This document shows positions 10,796-21,016 of a stretch of DNA of 32,219 nucleotides, in pieces; position 1 is the first letter of the stretch; every line of letters starts with the position of its first letter. The notes under the pieces are model-generated. The model was not told where the DNA came from. It ran no database searches and worked only from the letters and a program-made list of their open reading frames with translations. The position numbers were made by a program, and so were the translations under genes. This stretch comes from Rhizophagus sp. LPA8_4_AMF (Eukaryota; Glomeromycota; Glomeromycetes; Glomerales; Glomeraceae), in contig JADRCO010000507.1 in assembly GCA_021464525.1 (NCBI GenBank), forward strand, positions 1 through 32,219, given 5' to 3'.

Positions 10796-11378
10796 CAGTC
10801 AGCTCTTGATACAACGAACCCTCCGGTTTTTCACATCAAATTCACTATAAGATTATTATAAGATTAGAGTGAAGAATTTAAAGAATTATTGGCTGCTGAT
10901 TCGTATTTATTTTATTTTATTTTATTAAAGAAAGTAGAATAAAATGCAGATACATATTGGCACATAAGAAAAAATTCTGAAACTATGAACTAATAATGCT
11001 CTATCAAACCTATCACCTATATAAAATTTATACGACCCACCTTTCGCAAATAAGAGAAATAAGAAATATCAAAATCTAGGTGAGACTATTATGTATAAAA
11101 GTTAGAACTAGTCCATCTGATCCACGCTGTATGGTTAGGTGAGCGTATGCTATAATATACCCATGCTGCCATGCATTAGGGCGTGCGGAATTGTGTATTA
11201 GAAGAATGTGAAGGAAATGTCGATTTATCTTGATGTGACTGTCTCTCGTTTTTAGTGTTTAAAAGACTAATTAGCTGATTCGTTATAACGAGGAATATTT
11301 GACGTATATGATTGATTAAATGTTCACGTGTTGGGAAAGTTCGTTATAAAGCGAGTTCGTTATATCAAGGGCTGACTG
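10796..11378. mobile_element. 583-bp MITE, TA target duplication, CAGTCAGC ends
   Basis: The ends 10796-10819 and 11355-11378 are 24-bp inverted repeats with two mismatches (CAGTCAGCYCTTGATAYAAC then GAAC). TA flanks at 10794-10795 and 11379-11380. The motif TTCGTTATA recurs near the right end (about 11280, 11339 and 11356), a subterminal iteration like that in the neighbouring MITE. There is no transposase frame, so it is non-autonomous. The end sequence is typical of pogo/Tigger-type elements. It differs from the element at 9933 beyond the shared CAGTCRG start, so it is a distinct family that may use a related transposase. Confidence 0.82.
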
Positions 11379-12863
11379 TATTACTTCAACCTCCAATTTC
11401 AACTGAACGAAGCAGGAGGCAATAATTCGTTTAGAATAATAATTTCCTTTGTACCATCTTCCCCTATATCTCGCCCTTTTTTAGGCATAAATTTGTACAG
11501 ATTTGATTATTATTTAATATATACAATTTATTTTAAGTTACAAAAATCCTGTATTAGAGTCCTATAATTAAGGGTAATTAGTATGAGATTAGTAAAGACG
11601 TGTCTTAAACGTCTTAAAATGTGATAATGTCACATAAAATATCAGAGAACTACAATCTGCAGTCACTACAGCATATTAGCCACATGCCAAGAACTACAAT
11701 GGTGTAGTTTTACTTTATTCTTCTTGATTTTACCGAATCTTGCCGAGTTTCTCTCAGGTCGGTGTTACCAATAAAAATTCATTTTACATTTGCATAATGT
11801 CATAGTTTTACTTTCTAATTTTGAAGTTAGGACTCTAAACATATTGTAATGATATTTTTTTACTCGTGTTATTAACCTGTTGATCTATATTCTCTTGATG
11901 CGATTTTGGACCTTCACGTATCAAAAAGTAATAGTTTGTTTATCTTCATACAAATCAAGTAAAGCGAAGAAATAACATTTTTTAGCAAAATCTTTGTCAA
12001 ATTACTAACTCATCAACGAAATCTAAAGTATATCCCATGATTATGGACGTTTAATTATACTATACATGATGATCACTTCATATATGCTATGTAGTAAAAA
12101 TTTCCGGTTTTAACTAGATGTTCAAACATTTTTCTGTTTTTGTTATACAGTATAAAGCATTTTTATATTCACCGAGAAAATCGCCGTTGTCACGAGTGTC
12201 ACGTGCTTCAGTTTTTTTTCTAGCTTTTACCGAGAGATATCATATGCTCCCGATTTTCGTCACATGTATCGCGAACTACATGAAGATATATTTCTAGTTA
12301 AATATGTAATGAACATCAGCACATCATAAATCAGTAAAAGGTCGTTCATAATTGTTGATTTGTTTGGTATAAGTGAGAATTGATGATCGGGTTGATTATC
12401 AGTTCATGCAAGAGCATCTTCCATATCGAGATTTTTAACCCGTTATGATCATGCACATTCGGATAATTAATCAAATTAATCAAGTTTCGATCATCTATCT
12501 GATCGATCAGATTTTCGTCTTTTGAAATTAATTACTAATAACTTCCGAAGGTTTGAAATATCCCGGTAAGGCAAATATATCTATTTCTTTGTATTCTTAT
12601 TGCGAAAAAAGTTGGAAAACCTTTATTTATATAAATATACTGTACTTGTAGCTTTCTGGAAGAGCTTGAAAATTCTTTTCTCACAGAATTAAGATTTACG
12701 CAAAGGTGATGTTATCCAGAATTGTATTACTGTTTGACAGTATAAAAGAATGTATTTTCTGTTGGCGAACAGGCAGTTAGTCTTTCAAGTAAGCTAATTA
12801 TATATTTTTTCTTTATTAATTATCCTATTATATTAATAATAATAAACCAACCTTTTCTATAAG
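11379..12863. other. Intergenic stretch without a supported gene
   Basis: The base composition is mixed, with a GATC-rich patch at about 12380-12520 and CACGTG at 12200-12205. A possible splice donor (CAAGTAAGC) at about 12788 lies upstream of the decayed gene at 12864, with a T-rich tract and a TATAAG acceptor-like site at 12859-12863. Earlier exons of that gene could therefore lie here, but I could not define one. Confidence 0.35.
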
Positions 12864-13644
12864 TACGAAGATATTCGTAATGAAGCCATAATGAAGTTAT
12901 ATGAGAGAAAACGCATTGGCCAGTTGAAATGAATGCCAATCCAGGGACAACTAATAATCCAGCGATGCAACAGGGATAGGTCAAAACAGGTTGCATCTAT
13001 CCGTAGAGACGCTTAAAAGATCCTCTTTGGCCGTACTCCACTTTAAAAAAGATCGGGTATATGCACGGTTAAAAAATCTCGATTCTGGTAAAATCAGTTT
13101 ATATTAGCCATGTAACTCATTTAAATTAGTAGGGTTATATGAAATTTTTAATAACTTTTTGTTTTGACATCGTCTAACAATACTTGGATGCATTTTAGAC
13201 TAAACATGTATTGAATGTAATAAAAGAAATGCTGTTCCAAATCTTTCGTTTTTGAAGAACGGTCATCAGACAGCACTTGTTGGGTAAGCTGAACGGATAT
13301 TGGGAACTACGAACCTATTATGATCTTGAAAATGAAATATTTTCAATTCACCAAACAAAGGTTAGGATATGCTCTCATAAAAACTACTTTTAATAATATT
13401 TTGCCCACTTTTGATTTTCAGATCATCAGATGTGAGATTACGTATGAATCAAAACTTATTAACACAAGGATCAATAATAATTCAAATCCCGCCAGATTGG
13501 AGGAACGCCTCATGTCGAAAGCCGTTAGCTGTTGCCACGGAAATGAGTCACTAAGTAGCAATTTTAACTGTACAAAATGTTTGCGCTGAAAAATCTGAAA
13601 TCTTTGGTAAAGATTCTGAAAATAATATTGTTTTTGATAGATAA
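12864..13644 (+). pseudogene. Decayed or fragmentary spliced gene, family not recognised
   Basis: Coding-like pieces occur in order on the plus strand. Residues YEDIRNEAIMKLYERKRIGQ begin at 12864 after an acceptor-like AAG. A frame at about 12930 reads MNANPGTTNNPAMQQG. The piece at 13207-13283 reads CIECNKRNAVPNLSFLKNGH then QTALVG. An intron 13284-13421 (GG|GTAAGC ... TTTTCAG|AT) joins it in frame to SSDVRLRMNQNLLTQGSIII, then QIPPDWRNASCRKPLAVATE, ending MSH and TAA 13552-13554. The same frame then runs open again (VAILTVQNVCAEKSEIFGKD to 13641), so that TAA may be a point mutation. Another TAA at 13201-13203 follows a good branch site and acceptor (CTAAC ... TTTTAG, exon from 13199). Local G+C is higher than in the flanks. 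I cannot name the family; the CxxC and the GSIIIQIPPDW segment are the best search seeds. Confidence 0.42.
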
Positions 13645-14875
13645 AATATTTCTTTGATATTGAGAAAGATAATACGCAATTCTTGAATATAGTGTATTCT
13701 ATGATGCTTGGAATTTAAAATAAACACTCTCTAAACAACGATTTATATATATCAATATATCTAAAGTATCAAATGAAAAAAAATATTTGAAATTTAATTC
13801 TTTTTGGAACGTGAATTTCTCTTTATTTACATTCTTTTTTGATATGAAAAAAAAGTAAATGCCAAATTACCTACACCCACCTGTGATCAGATGTTCTAAC
13901 AAAGAAACTAGTGATAATCTAATAGCAAAAACGGCTATTATTGATTACAACCTGGTGACGCAGAACCTAAAATCGATTTAAATTAGATGATACACCAGCT
14001 AGATACGCTATGCCTTGTTAATAAGACAAAAAATCATGTGATCGCGTAAGAGTCATAGCTACATAGCCTATTAAGTATTAAGGCAACATCGCAACAATAT
14101 TATGTTCTTTTCCACTAAATAAAAACAACCGCAATCATGACATCAAATTACATAATTCTTGTAGGAATCGATTACATATATTCAAAGAATTAACATATCC
14201 AAAATTTTGGGACATTTGTACATTTGTGATTTCGGTCAAATATTTTTAACGTAATACTTCAATATTTTATTTCGCCCAAGTTATTAATAAACGAGAATAA
14301 CTAATAATACAAATAATAATAAATTTAGTAAAATATATAATTATATAAATCAATTTACATTAAAATCATTCATCCTTCACGGAATTCTTTTCTTTCTCAT
14401 ATTTTTATGGCACAACAAAAAAAAAGTTTGTCAAGGGTGTGTATAACATATACAATGGTACATAACTATTTGGCGTATCGGTCTTATTTATATATAGTAC
14501 TATTTATAATTATAATGCATTTACATAACCAACTGCGTCTGAAACTTACGCCAAATTAGAAATATTTCATCATATGTTTTAATTATTTACTATATATGGA
14601 TTTTAAGGATATGATTTTGCTAATTGGTTCTAACTCATTTAAGGCTGAAAATTCAAACATTAATCTAATTGGCTTAAGTATCGGTTAATCTAAGCCATTT
14701 CAGTAGAGTCATTATGGTATTCACGTGTCACATGATTTGTTGTGCGTAAGTTTTGACTGAGCCACTTCCATTTGTTTAAAAAAAAGCATTCCCCCCTTTT
14801 TACTTATTTGTTTATTTACTTTTTTCTCTTTCTTTTTTTTCCTTTTCAAAAAAGAAGCGAAAAATAAAAAAAAAA
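13645..14875. other. Intergenic; promoter side of the first F-box gene
   Basis: There is no gene in 13645-14700. A CACGTG is at 14722-14727. A long pyrimidine-rich tract (TTTACTTTTTTCTCTTTC and following T/C) occupies about 14796-14847 immediately before the ATG at 14876. This is a usual feature upstream of fungal start codons. Confidence 0.5.
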
Positions 14876-16585
14876 ATGCGACCAATTTTATTACCCGATG
14901 AATGTTTAAACGAACTATTTTTATATCTTGATAATAAAACATTATACAAATGTTTATTTGTTAATAGAAATTATTGTAGATATGCGATTCCAATTCTTTG
15001 GGAAAGACCATTTAAACCTAGTTTTACGAATTCAAAATGTTCATTGATAATTAATACATTACTTAATTGTCTTGATAAAGAAGAAATAACAACATTAATT
15101 CCATTTCAAATAAATATAATAGAATATCAAATACCATTATTTGAATATGGAAAATTTGTAAAAATAATTGATCAAGAATTTGTTAAACAAAATATTATAA
15201 CATGGCTTAATTCAACGAATGGAAAAGTATTCACAGACAGATATAATATAATAAGATATCAAGATTATAGAGTGAAAAGGTTGATTAACGTAATTTATCA
15301 TATGATAATTCGACAAGGATCAAATTTAAAAGAATTAAATTTGAGAGTATTTCAAAGTGATTTTTATATTGATTTACCAAAATTTTCAATATTTAATAGT
15401 AATAATAATTATAATCCTGGTATAACAAATTTAAGATCATTAAAGATTGATATAGATTTGGAATCAAATGATGATAAATATCAAAATACCATGGAATTTT
15501 TAAAATCAATACATAAATCATGTAATAATATAATTAATTGTAATTTATTAATTTATAAATTAAATTACAATTTTGTTAAAGAATTTGTGAATATTATAAA
15601 ATCACAACCTTTAAAAAGAATATCAATTTATACGAATTTTTTGGAACAACATAAAAAAGAAATTATATACGCATTGGAATATCGATCAAATACTTTAAGG
15701 GAATTAATATTCATTTATATGGATTTTAAAAATATAGATTTATCATCTATAACAAAATTAGAAAATCTAGAAAAACTTGAATTTGATAATTGTGAAGGGT
15801 TTACTTATGAACATTGTAATATATTTTCTAAAAAGAAATTTCAATTGAAAGAATTGAAATTATGGCACGATGATCTTGATGTCATTTATGATTCTGATAA
15901 TGTTTATGATCAACTTGGAATTAATTTAAACGTTATAGTGGGAATGATTATTACTCTTGGCGGTGTATCTTTACTCAAATTATCATTGAATATTATTACA
16001 ATTGAGACGATCAAAGCGGTAAAAGAATCTTGTCCAAAAATCAATTTTTTACATATAAGAATAATTTCTTCAAAACATTTAAATTCAATAATTCCATTAA
16101 TATGTGATTTATCATCATTAAAAATTTTACATATTCAAATGGATTCTGATGAAATTATGAATAGTAGTAATAATAATAATAATAATAATAGTAACAATGG
16201 TAATAATGGTAATAATGGTAATAGTAATCATAATGATCATAACGGTAGTAATCAATTAGTTGAAATTTTGGGTGATCATTTAATAACTGTTGAATATTTA
16301 TATTTAAATGTATTAGTATGTTTATCATCATTTAAATATTTTACCAATAATTGTAAAGTTAATTTGAAAAAATGGATCATTCCTTATGATGAATCTTTAA
16401 GAAAAGATTATTTAATTTGTGTGGATAATTATCAAAGGATACATAATTCTTTAAAAGTGTTGGGAATTGATGAAAGTGAGGATGGATTTTGTTGGAATGA
16501 TGAAGAATCAGAAATAGTTGATTCTTTAAAGAGTCAAGGCATTGATATAGTTCCATCAAGTCATTTAAAATTATTTTATCAATAA
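14876..16585 (+). CDS. F-box protein with divergent leucine-rich repeats
   Basis: A single exon of 569 residues. The N-terminal F-box (about residues 4-45) reads LLPDECLNELFLYLDNKTLY, KCLFVNRNYCRYAIPILWER, with the PxxCLxxIF start and the VNRxWCxxAxPxLW end typical of Glomeromycotina F-box proteins. F-box domains bind Skp1 in SCF (cullin-1) ubiquitin ligases (known). The rest is a solenoid-like series of leucine/isoleucine-rich segments (LKELNLRVF, LENLEKLEFDNC, LKELKLWHDDL, LLKLSLNII, LKILHIQM), probably the substrate-binding part (inference). A poly-Asn/Gly insert at about residues 428-460 interrupts the last third. The start is chosen at the first ATG of the frame, just before the F-box. 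The target is unknown. Confidence 0.88.
   Translation: MRPILLPDECLNELFLYLDNKTLYKCLFVNRNYCRYAIPILWERPFKPSFTNSKCSLIINTLLNCLDKEEITTLIPFQINIIEYQIPLFEYGKFVKIIDQEFVKQNIITWLNSTNGKVFTDRYNIIRYQDYRVKRLINVIYHMIIRQGSNLKELNLRVFQSDFYIDLPKFSIFNSNNNYNPGITNLRSLKIDIDLESNDDKYQNTMEFLKSIHKSCNNIINCNLLIYKLNYNFVKEFVNIIKSQPLKRISIYTNFLEQHKKEIIYALEYRSNTLRELIFIYMDFKNIDLSSITKLENLEKLEFDNCEGFTYEHCNIFSKKKFQLKELKLWHDDLDVIYDSDNVYDQLGINLNVIVGMIITLGGVSLLKLSLNIITIETIKAVKESCPKINFLHIRIISSKHLNSIIPLICDLSSLKILHIQMDSDEIMNSSNNNNNNNSNNGNNGNNGNSNHNDHNGSNQLVEILGDHLITVEYLYLNVLVCLSSFKYFTNNCKVNLKKWIIPYDESLRKDYLICVDNYQRIHNSLKVLGIDESEDGFCWNDEESEIVDSLKSQGIDIVPSSHLKLFYQ
16159..16255 (+). repeat. AAT/GGT trinucleotide repeat coding poly-Asn (with Gly, Ser)
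   Basis: Runs of AAT and GGT codons give an Asn-rich tract in the F-box protein. It lies between two leucine-rich segments, so it is probably a disordered surface loop. Its length is likely to vary between strains because of the pure trinucleotide core. Confidence 0.8.
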
Positions 16586-17398
16586 CCTTTTATAATCTTT
16601 TTTTAATAATTTATAGAATAATAAAATTTTTATTAATAATATACATAAATGTCAATAATAAAATCAAAGATTCTTTTTAATACTCATAATAATACGAAAA
16701 TTGGCTCATACTATAATAGGTCAATATCCAATAATAATCAGTCGGACGCAAATGTCAACCTTTCTTTTTTTAAATATAATCGTCTGTTCCGTATGATATC
16801 CAAATATAATTATAATTTCCGTTAGTAAAAAAAGGTAATAATAACGATAATAATTAATGGCGATGTTCATTGTTATAATCTGGCCAATCATTCCATTTAA
16901 ATTATTATTCTCTGAAAATTTACTATGAAATTTAATAAAAGTGTAAGGTATCACATCATGTGATAAATATTCAACATGTCGAAACGCTTCGTTTCTTCTC
17001 AGAATCTTAAAGTGAATAATAATTAATATAATTATTAAGTATAATATCTTCTATTTTACCTTATCACTCTAAAGTCAAGACTCCAAGAATTTTTTCCAAG
17101 TATTCTTAAGACTTTTGATTGACAGCAGCGTGTTACAGTTTATCGGCGCTTATCTAATATTGTACACTTGTAATTGACTAAATTTAACCTTTATATGACA
17201 TATGATTTGAACTATAAAAACTATGGTTTATGATCATCATCCAATTAAAATCTTTCCCTATAGTCAAAAAAGTAAAAAATGAGTGGGTGCCAAGTGTAAC
17301 AATTATTTCACATATATACTCGTTTATTACACCAAAACCTTTTTCCTTTATCCATTTATCCAAAAACTTTTTCTACTTTTTTTTTTAAATTTGGTGCA
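16586..17398. other. Intergenic between the F-box gene and the membrane-protein gene
   Basis: The 3' flank of the F-box gene has AATAATAAAATTTTT at about 16617, a possible polyadenylation region. A 77-codon minus-strand frame at 16721-16954 is low complexity. Upstream of 17399 there are TATAAAAA-like (about 17213) and CATATATA (about 17311) sequences and a T-rich leader, plausible promoter parts for the next gene. Confidence 0.45.
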
Positions 17399-17786
17399 AT
17401 GAATAATATTTCGCTTTTTTTTATTTTTTTCTTTATATCTTTTTCTTTTACGTTTTTAAGAATGAGTCATTATTTTGAAAAATTATTTAAATTAATATTT
17501 AATTTTTCTAAAACAGTTCAAAAATTTCAAAAATTTCAAATATCGCAAAAATTTCAAAATTTACGAAAATTATCGATAGTTATACCTTTACATCCTTTAG
17601 AAAGAATATTTATATTTATAACTACAATTTATATAATATTTTCAATTTCATTAATTACAGAAGTATTAGGTGATCAAATTAATGGTTATATGCGTGTTTC
17701 TGACTGGTTATTATTTTTAACTATACCAGGTTTAATAATATGTAGTATTATTACCGTAAAGTATCTCTCTCTCTCTCTATATATAT

Positions 17787-17822
<36 letters not shown>

Positions 17823-18275
17823 TCTTTTTTTTTTTTTTTTTTTTTTTATTCATTATTAACTCTTATTCATTATTTAACTCTTTTTACCGTTTTTTAGATT
17901 TATACGCGATCAATTCCACATTATACTATTTTCACAATATATAACATAATTCCAATTCTTCTTTATTCATCTTTAATCAATTTTATAAAAAATTTATGCA
18001 ATGAAATATATTGTTCTGAACATGCCGGTTTATTGAAAATATCTATCACTTTATTCTCATTATCTGCTTTATTTGAATTAGTTTTCATCTCATTGGGTTA
18101 TATAATTTGGAGAAAAGGGTAAAAATATATATATATATATATTTGATTTTTTTTTTTATGTATATTTTTTTATTTAATAACGCTAAAATATCTGATTTTC
18201 TTTCTTTTTTCTTTTAGAATATGGAAATGTAGAAATGAGTTTGAAAAAGCTGGTCATGAAAAATGTCACGCTTAA
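17399..18275 (+). CDS. Small multi-pass membrane protein, family uncertain
   Basis: Three exons, 17399-17755, 17898-18118 and 18218-18275, encode 211 residues. Every junction keeps the frame: IIT|IYTRSIPHY and WRKG|IWKCRNEF, ending HEKCHA. A hydrophobic, Phe-rich N-terminus (1-21) is followed by a QKFQ-type basic segment (about 40-60). At least four hydrophobic spans follow (about 66-90, 101-119, 131-152, 170-195). The loop before the last span contains NEIYCSEHAG, and the short C-terminal tail has two cysteines. A shorter start at Met22 (MSHYFEKL) is possible. The overall shape is reminiscent of small four- to six-span proteins such as the Frag1/DRAM/Sfk1 group, but I see no diagnostic motif and do not assign it. 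Confidence 0.72.
17756..17897 (+). other. Intron 1 of the membrane-protein gene, with long poly-T
   Basis: The donor is ACC|GTAAAG and the acceptor CCGTTTTTTAG|ATTTATAC. The intron holds a CT/TA microsatellite followed by two T-runs of about 25-30 bases separated by AACTC. The T-run lengths may be assembly-sensitive but do not affect the coding frame. Confidence 0.85.
18119..18217 (+). other. Intron 2 of the membrane-protein gene (99 nt)
   Basis: The donor is AAAAGG|GTAAAA and the acceptor TTTTCTTTTAG|AATATGG. It contains a TA microsatellite. Splicing produces GIWKCRNEFEKAGHEKCHA before the stop, whereas read-through stops immediately. Confidence 0.82.
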
Positions 18276-18350
18276 ATATTTATAATCGTATATAAAAAAA
18301 TTTATTTATTATTAATAATTTAATGATTTCTTTTTTTTTTTTTATTTTAT

Positions 18351-18540
18351 TATGATTCCCGATGAACAATTTCGACCCCTGGGTTAATGAATAATGTACC
18401 CCTGGGTCAATTTTATCTTATGATTCCTGGTGAATAATTTCAACCCTCCGGGTTAGAATCCCGGGTAAATAGTAGCTTATGATTCCTGGAGAACTCTCCG
18501 GTTTAATTTTATCTTATAATTCCTGTACCTATTTTCGGTT
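18351..18540. repeat. Degenerate tandem repeat, unit about 60 bp, three copies
   Basis: The phrase TATGATTCCYGRTGAA followed by AATTTCRACCC-TCCGGGTT recurs starting at about 18351, 18419 and 18478. A fourth partial copy begins TATAATTCCTG at about 18514. It is notable for CCCGGG-like content in an A+T-rich neighbourhood. Confidence 0.6.
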
Positions 18541-18720
18541 TGTAAAAATTATGAACGCTAAAAAAAAAAAATTTTTTTTAATCTCGTAAATTACGCGTAA
18601 AAAAAAAAAAAAAATAAAAAAAAAAATTTTTTAACCCGCTAACATAGAATCATAGAATTGAATTGAATTAAATTGAATGTAACGGAAACTTTTTTATTAT
18701 TAACTTCATTTTAAATCAGA

Positions 18721-18808
18721 AATCAATCAATCAATAAATCAAATCAATCAACCAATCAATCAAATCAATCAAATCAATCACATCAATCAAATCAATAAAT
18801 CAATAATT
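18721..18808. repeat. AATC-type microsatellite with AAATC variants
   Basis: Almost uninterrupted AATC units with occasional AAATC insertions run up to the stop codon of the second F-box gene. On the coding strand this places GATT repeats in its 3' untranslated region. Confidence 0.85.
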
Positions 18809-18810
18809 TT

Positions 18811-20238
18811 TTAAATCAATTTATAAAAAATTATCTTTGTTGAATCAGAAGATTCATGTATAGATATTTTAAATTGTTCTTTTACTAATTCACCAAATTC
18901 CTTCAATAAATCTTTATTAGAACAGAAATTATTTGGTACAAGAATATATTTCAAATTTTTTGGAATATATGGAATCACTTCCATTAAATCTTGACCAAAA
19001 TCATACGTTTCATTAAATTTTGAACCGTTCATTATAATATATTCCAAATGAATACATTGTTGAAAAAGATCTGATAAAGGTGGAAGAAAATCTCCAATAG
19101 GTTCAACATAAAGAGCCAATTCACGTAAATTAGAACATTTGTTGATAATAGAATCTTTAAATATATTAGAATTTTCGGGATCAACGATTTTACATCCTAT
19201 TATAAAAATTTTTTCAACTTTTCCTTGAGTATTATTAATCAATAAAGATAAGTGTCCAGCGGATAATTTCCTAAAACAAATCTTTAAATATCTAAGTTCA
19301 GGAAATTTATTTCTAACAAATTCATCCATTCCATTATTACTTTCATTTAATAATAATTCTAAATCTTGAAGTTTAGAACATTCTGAAAATAAATTTAATG
19401 ATAAAGGAAACCTGCCTGATAATATTAATTGATTAAGAGAATCAATACCTTTAAGAACTTTTTCAATTTTACTAAATCCTGATTTAGGAGTATCATAATA
19501 AAATCCTAAAAATAATTTTTGTATAGATTTTTGAGATTTTATAAGATAAGCTATACCTTCATTATCTTGAGAAATATTATCAATTTTAATATTTTGTATT
19601 AATTTACAAATATTTCCCAATTTATATAAAATCAAAGGTTGTACGTTCCCATCACATTGAAATGAAGTAATATTTATAAAAATATTTTTATTTTCTAATC
19701 CATTAAAAGAATCATCATTAAAAATCTTATCAAATCTATAAACAATATTTCCTCCATAAGGATTTAATAATCCAAAATGAATAAGTTTCTTACATCTTTC
19801 TTTAAATAAATTCCAAATTTTTTCAATAATTAATTTTGTTAAATTTTCATCATTATTTCCAATTTTTTCTGAAACAAATTTATTTGTTAAAAAAATGAAA
19901 TGATGATAATTTAAATATCTTAAAAACATTGGATAATTAAAGAAAGGTTTTAAATCTGATATTGGTATACCAAATAATTTCAAATTATTCTGATCATCAT
20001 CTGATAAACATGAAATATATGTTGAAATAAGTAATATATATTTTTTAATATTTCCATGTCCAACGTATTTAGTATTAAATACAACATAAATATCAATATT
20101 CTTCCAAGGATCACTCCAAAGAATAGGTACGGCTATTTGACACCATTCTCGGTTTACCAGAATACAAGAAAATAATTCATCAAGTTCAAGTTCATTAAAA
20201 ATTTGAATAAGAGTTTCCGTTAAAAGTTTTGAAATCAT
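18811..20238 (-). CDS. F-box protein with divergent leucine-rich repeats
   Basis: A single exon of 475 residues. I start at ATG 20238 (MISKLLTETLIQIFNELELD) because the F-box begins at once. An in-frame ATG at 20316 would add 26 residues of low-complexity KKFFFFF sequence that crosses an A-run. The F-box (about residues 3-45) continues ELFSCILVNREWCQIAVPIL followed by WSDPWKN, a form typical of this expanded family. Leucine-rich segments follow (LNQLILSGRF, LQDLELLLNE, LRYLKICFRK, LRELALYVE, LEYIIMNGS). SCF-type substrate adaptor by family knowledge; target unknown. It is not a recent duplicate of the F-box gene at 14876: the F-boxes align but the bodies differ. Confidence 0.88.
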   Translation of the reverse strand: MISKLLTETLIQIFNELELDELFSCILVNREWCQIAVPILWSDPWKNIDIYVVFNTKYVGHGNIKKYILLISTYISCLSDDDQNNLKLFGIPISDLKPFFNYPMFLRYLNYHHFIFLTNKFVSEKIGNNDENLTKLIIEKIWNLFKERCKKLIHFGLLNPYGGNIVYRFDKIFNDDSFNGLENKNIFINITSFQCDGNVQPLILYKLGNICKLIQNIKIDNISQDNEGIAYLIKSQKSIQKLFLGFYYDTPKSGFSKIEKVLKGIDSLNQLILSGRFPLSLNLFSECSKLQDLELLLNESNNGMDEFVRNKFPELRYLKICFRKLSAGHLSLLINNTQGKVEKIFIIGCKIVDPENSNIFKDSIINKCSNLRELALYVEPIGDFLPPLSDLFQQCIHLEYIIMNGSKFNETYDFGQDLMEVIPYIPKNLKYILVPNNFCSNKDLLKEFGELVKEQFKISIHESSDSTKIIFYKLI

Positions 20239-21016
20239 GTTTTTTTCAAAGAAAGTTATATATATAATTAGCGATAAAAAAAAAAAAAAAAATTTTTTTG
20301 CGTGTTTGTTTATCAAATACGTAGATCATGACGATATAGTTATATCATACATTCATACTATGATTAATCGATTAGGAATATTGGTCACCGCAGTATTCCT
20401 GAAAGTTATCGATATTAAAACAAGCTACTGTATAATTAGACCATCACTTCATCAATCATAAAAGGAAAATTTTCATAAAATTCATATCAAAAAATTTCTT
20501 CATATAAGGATTCGCGGATTCGCGCGAAACGTCATACAATAATAAAATGTATATAATTAATAATTTAAGTTTAGTGCATGTAACGAATCAAATTAATCGA
20601 TCGGATTAAAAAGTTCCTATTTTTTTGTTTCAGTTTAGGAATAAAAAGTTTCCGTAACGGTCCGATTCAGATTTGTTATTTTATACTGATAAATTTTAAT
20701 TATAAATGTATAACAATTGCAAAATATTATGCGTCAATTTTATAGACGTAAATATAAACAAATAAATAAATAGAGTACTATTGCATCATGTTTTTAATTT
20801 ATAAATAGGATTAGCGGCCACCTTTTTGATTTTTGGCGATTTTCTTTTTTTAGTTTGATTTTTTTTCTTTCTCACATAAGATCATAAATAAACGTCAGAT
20901 CATAAATAATTCTTTAAACATACCAATTTTATTTCTCTTTAATCTTGTTGACATTTATTTCATACTCACAATAACCACTTTTAGAAGAACATTTCTCTTC
21001 ATCAATATTAATAACA
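20239..21016. other. Divergent promoter region (F-box / MBOAT)
   Basis: The 5' ends of the minus-strand F-box gene and the plus-strand acyltransferase gene face away from each other here. The main landmark is a GC-containing patch, GGATTCGCGGATTCGCGCGA followed by AACG, at about 20508-20531. T/C-rich leader sequence precedes the ATG at 21017. A 74-codon plus-strand frame at 20237-20461 is a shadow. Confidence 0.5.
20519..20528. promoter_or_regulatory. TTCGCGCGAA palindrome (possible SBF/MBF-type site)
   Basis: A perfect 10-bp palindrome within GCGCGAAACG contains CGCGAAA, which fits the fungal SBF consensus CRCGAAA; its complement TTTCGCGC resembles an E2F site. It is the only such GC-rich motif in this A+T-rich divergent promoter. 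A second TTCGCGGA lies just left of it. Function is inferred from consensus only. Confidence 0.3.

Larger units (their letters stand above)
18276..18810. other. Intergenic between convergent genes
   Basis: The convergent 3' ends of the membrane-protein gene (+) and the second F-box gene (-) flank this stretch. It is almost wholly repeat: a degenerate tandem repeat (18351-18540), A-runs (about 18560-18630) and a TCAA-type microsatellite (18721-18808). Two GAATTGAATT-type phrases lie at about 18655. Confidence 0.6.

Noticed and set aside
13320-13589. 89-codon plus-strand frame as the gene at this place
   Set aside because: It reads across the intron 13284-13421; the spliced frame in another phase gives a far more protein-like product.
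17399-18275. Firm assignment to the Frag1/DRAM/Sfk1 (PGAP2-like) family
   Set aside because: Span number and size are compatible but no diagnostic motif is visible.
20239-20316. N-terminal 26-residue extension of the second F-box protein
   Set aside because: It crosses an A-run giving KKFFFFF and places non-family sequence before an F-box that normally starts within a few residues of Met.
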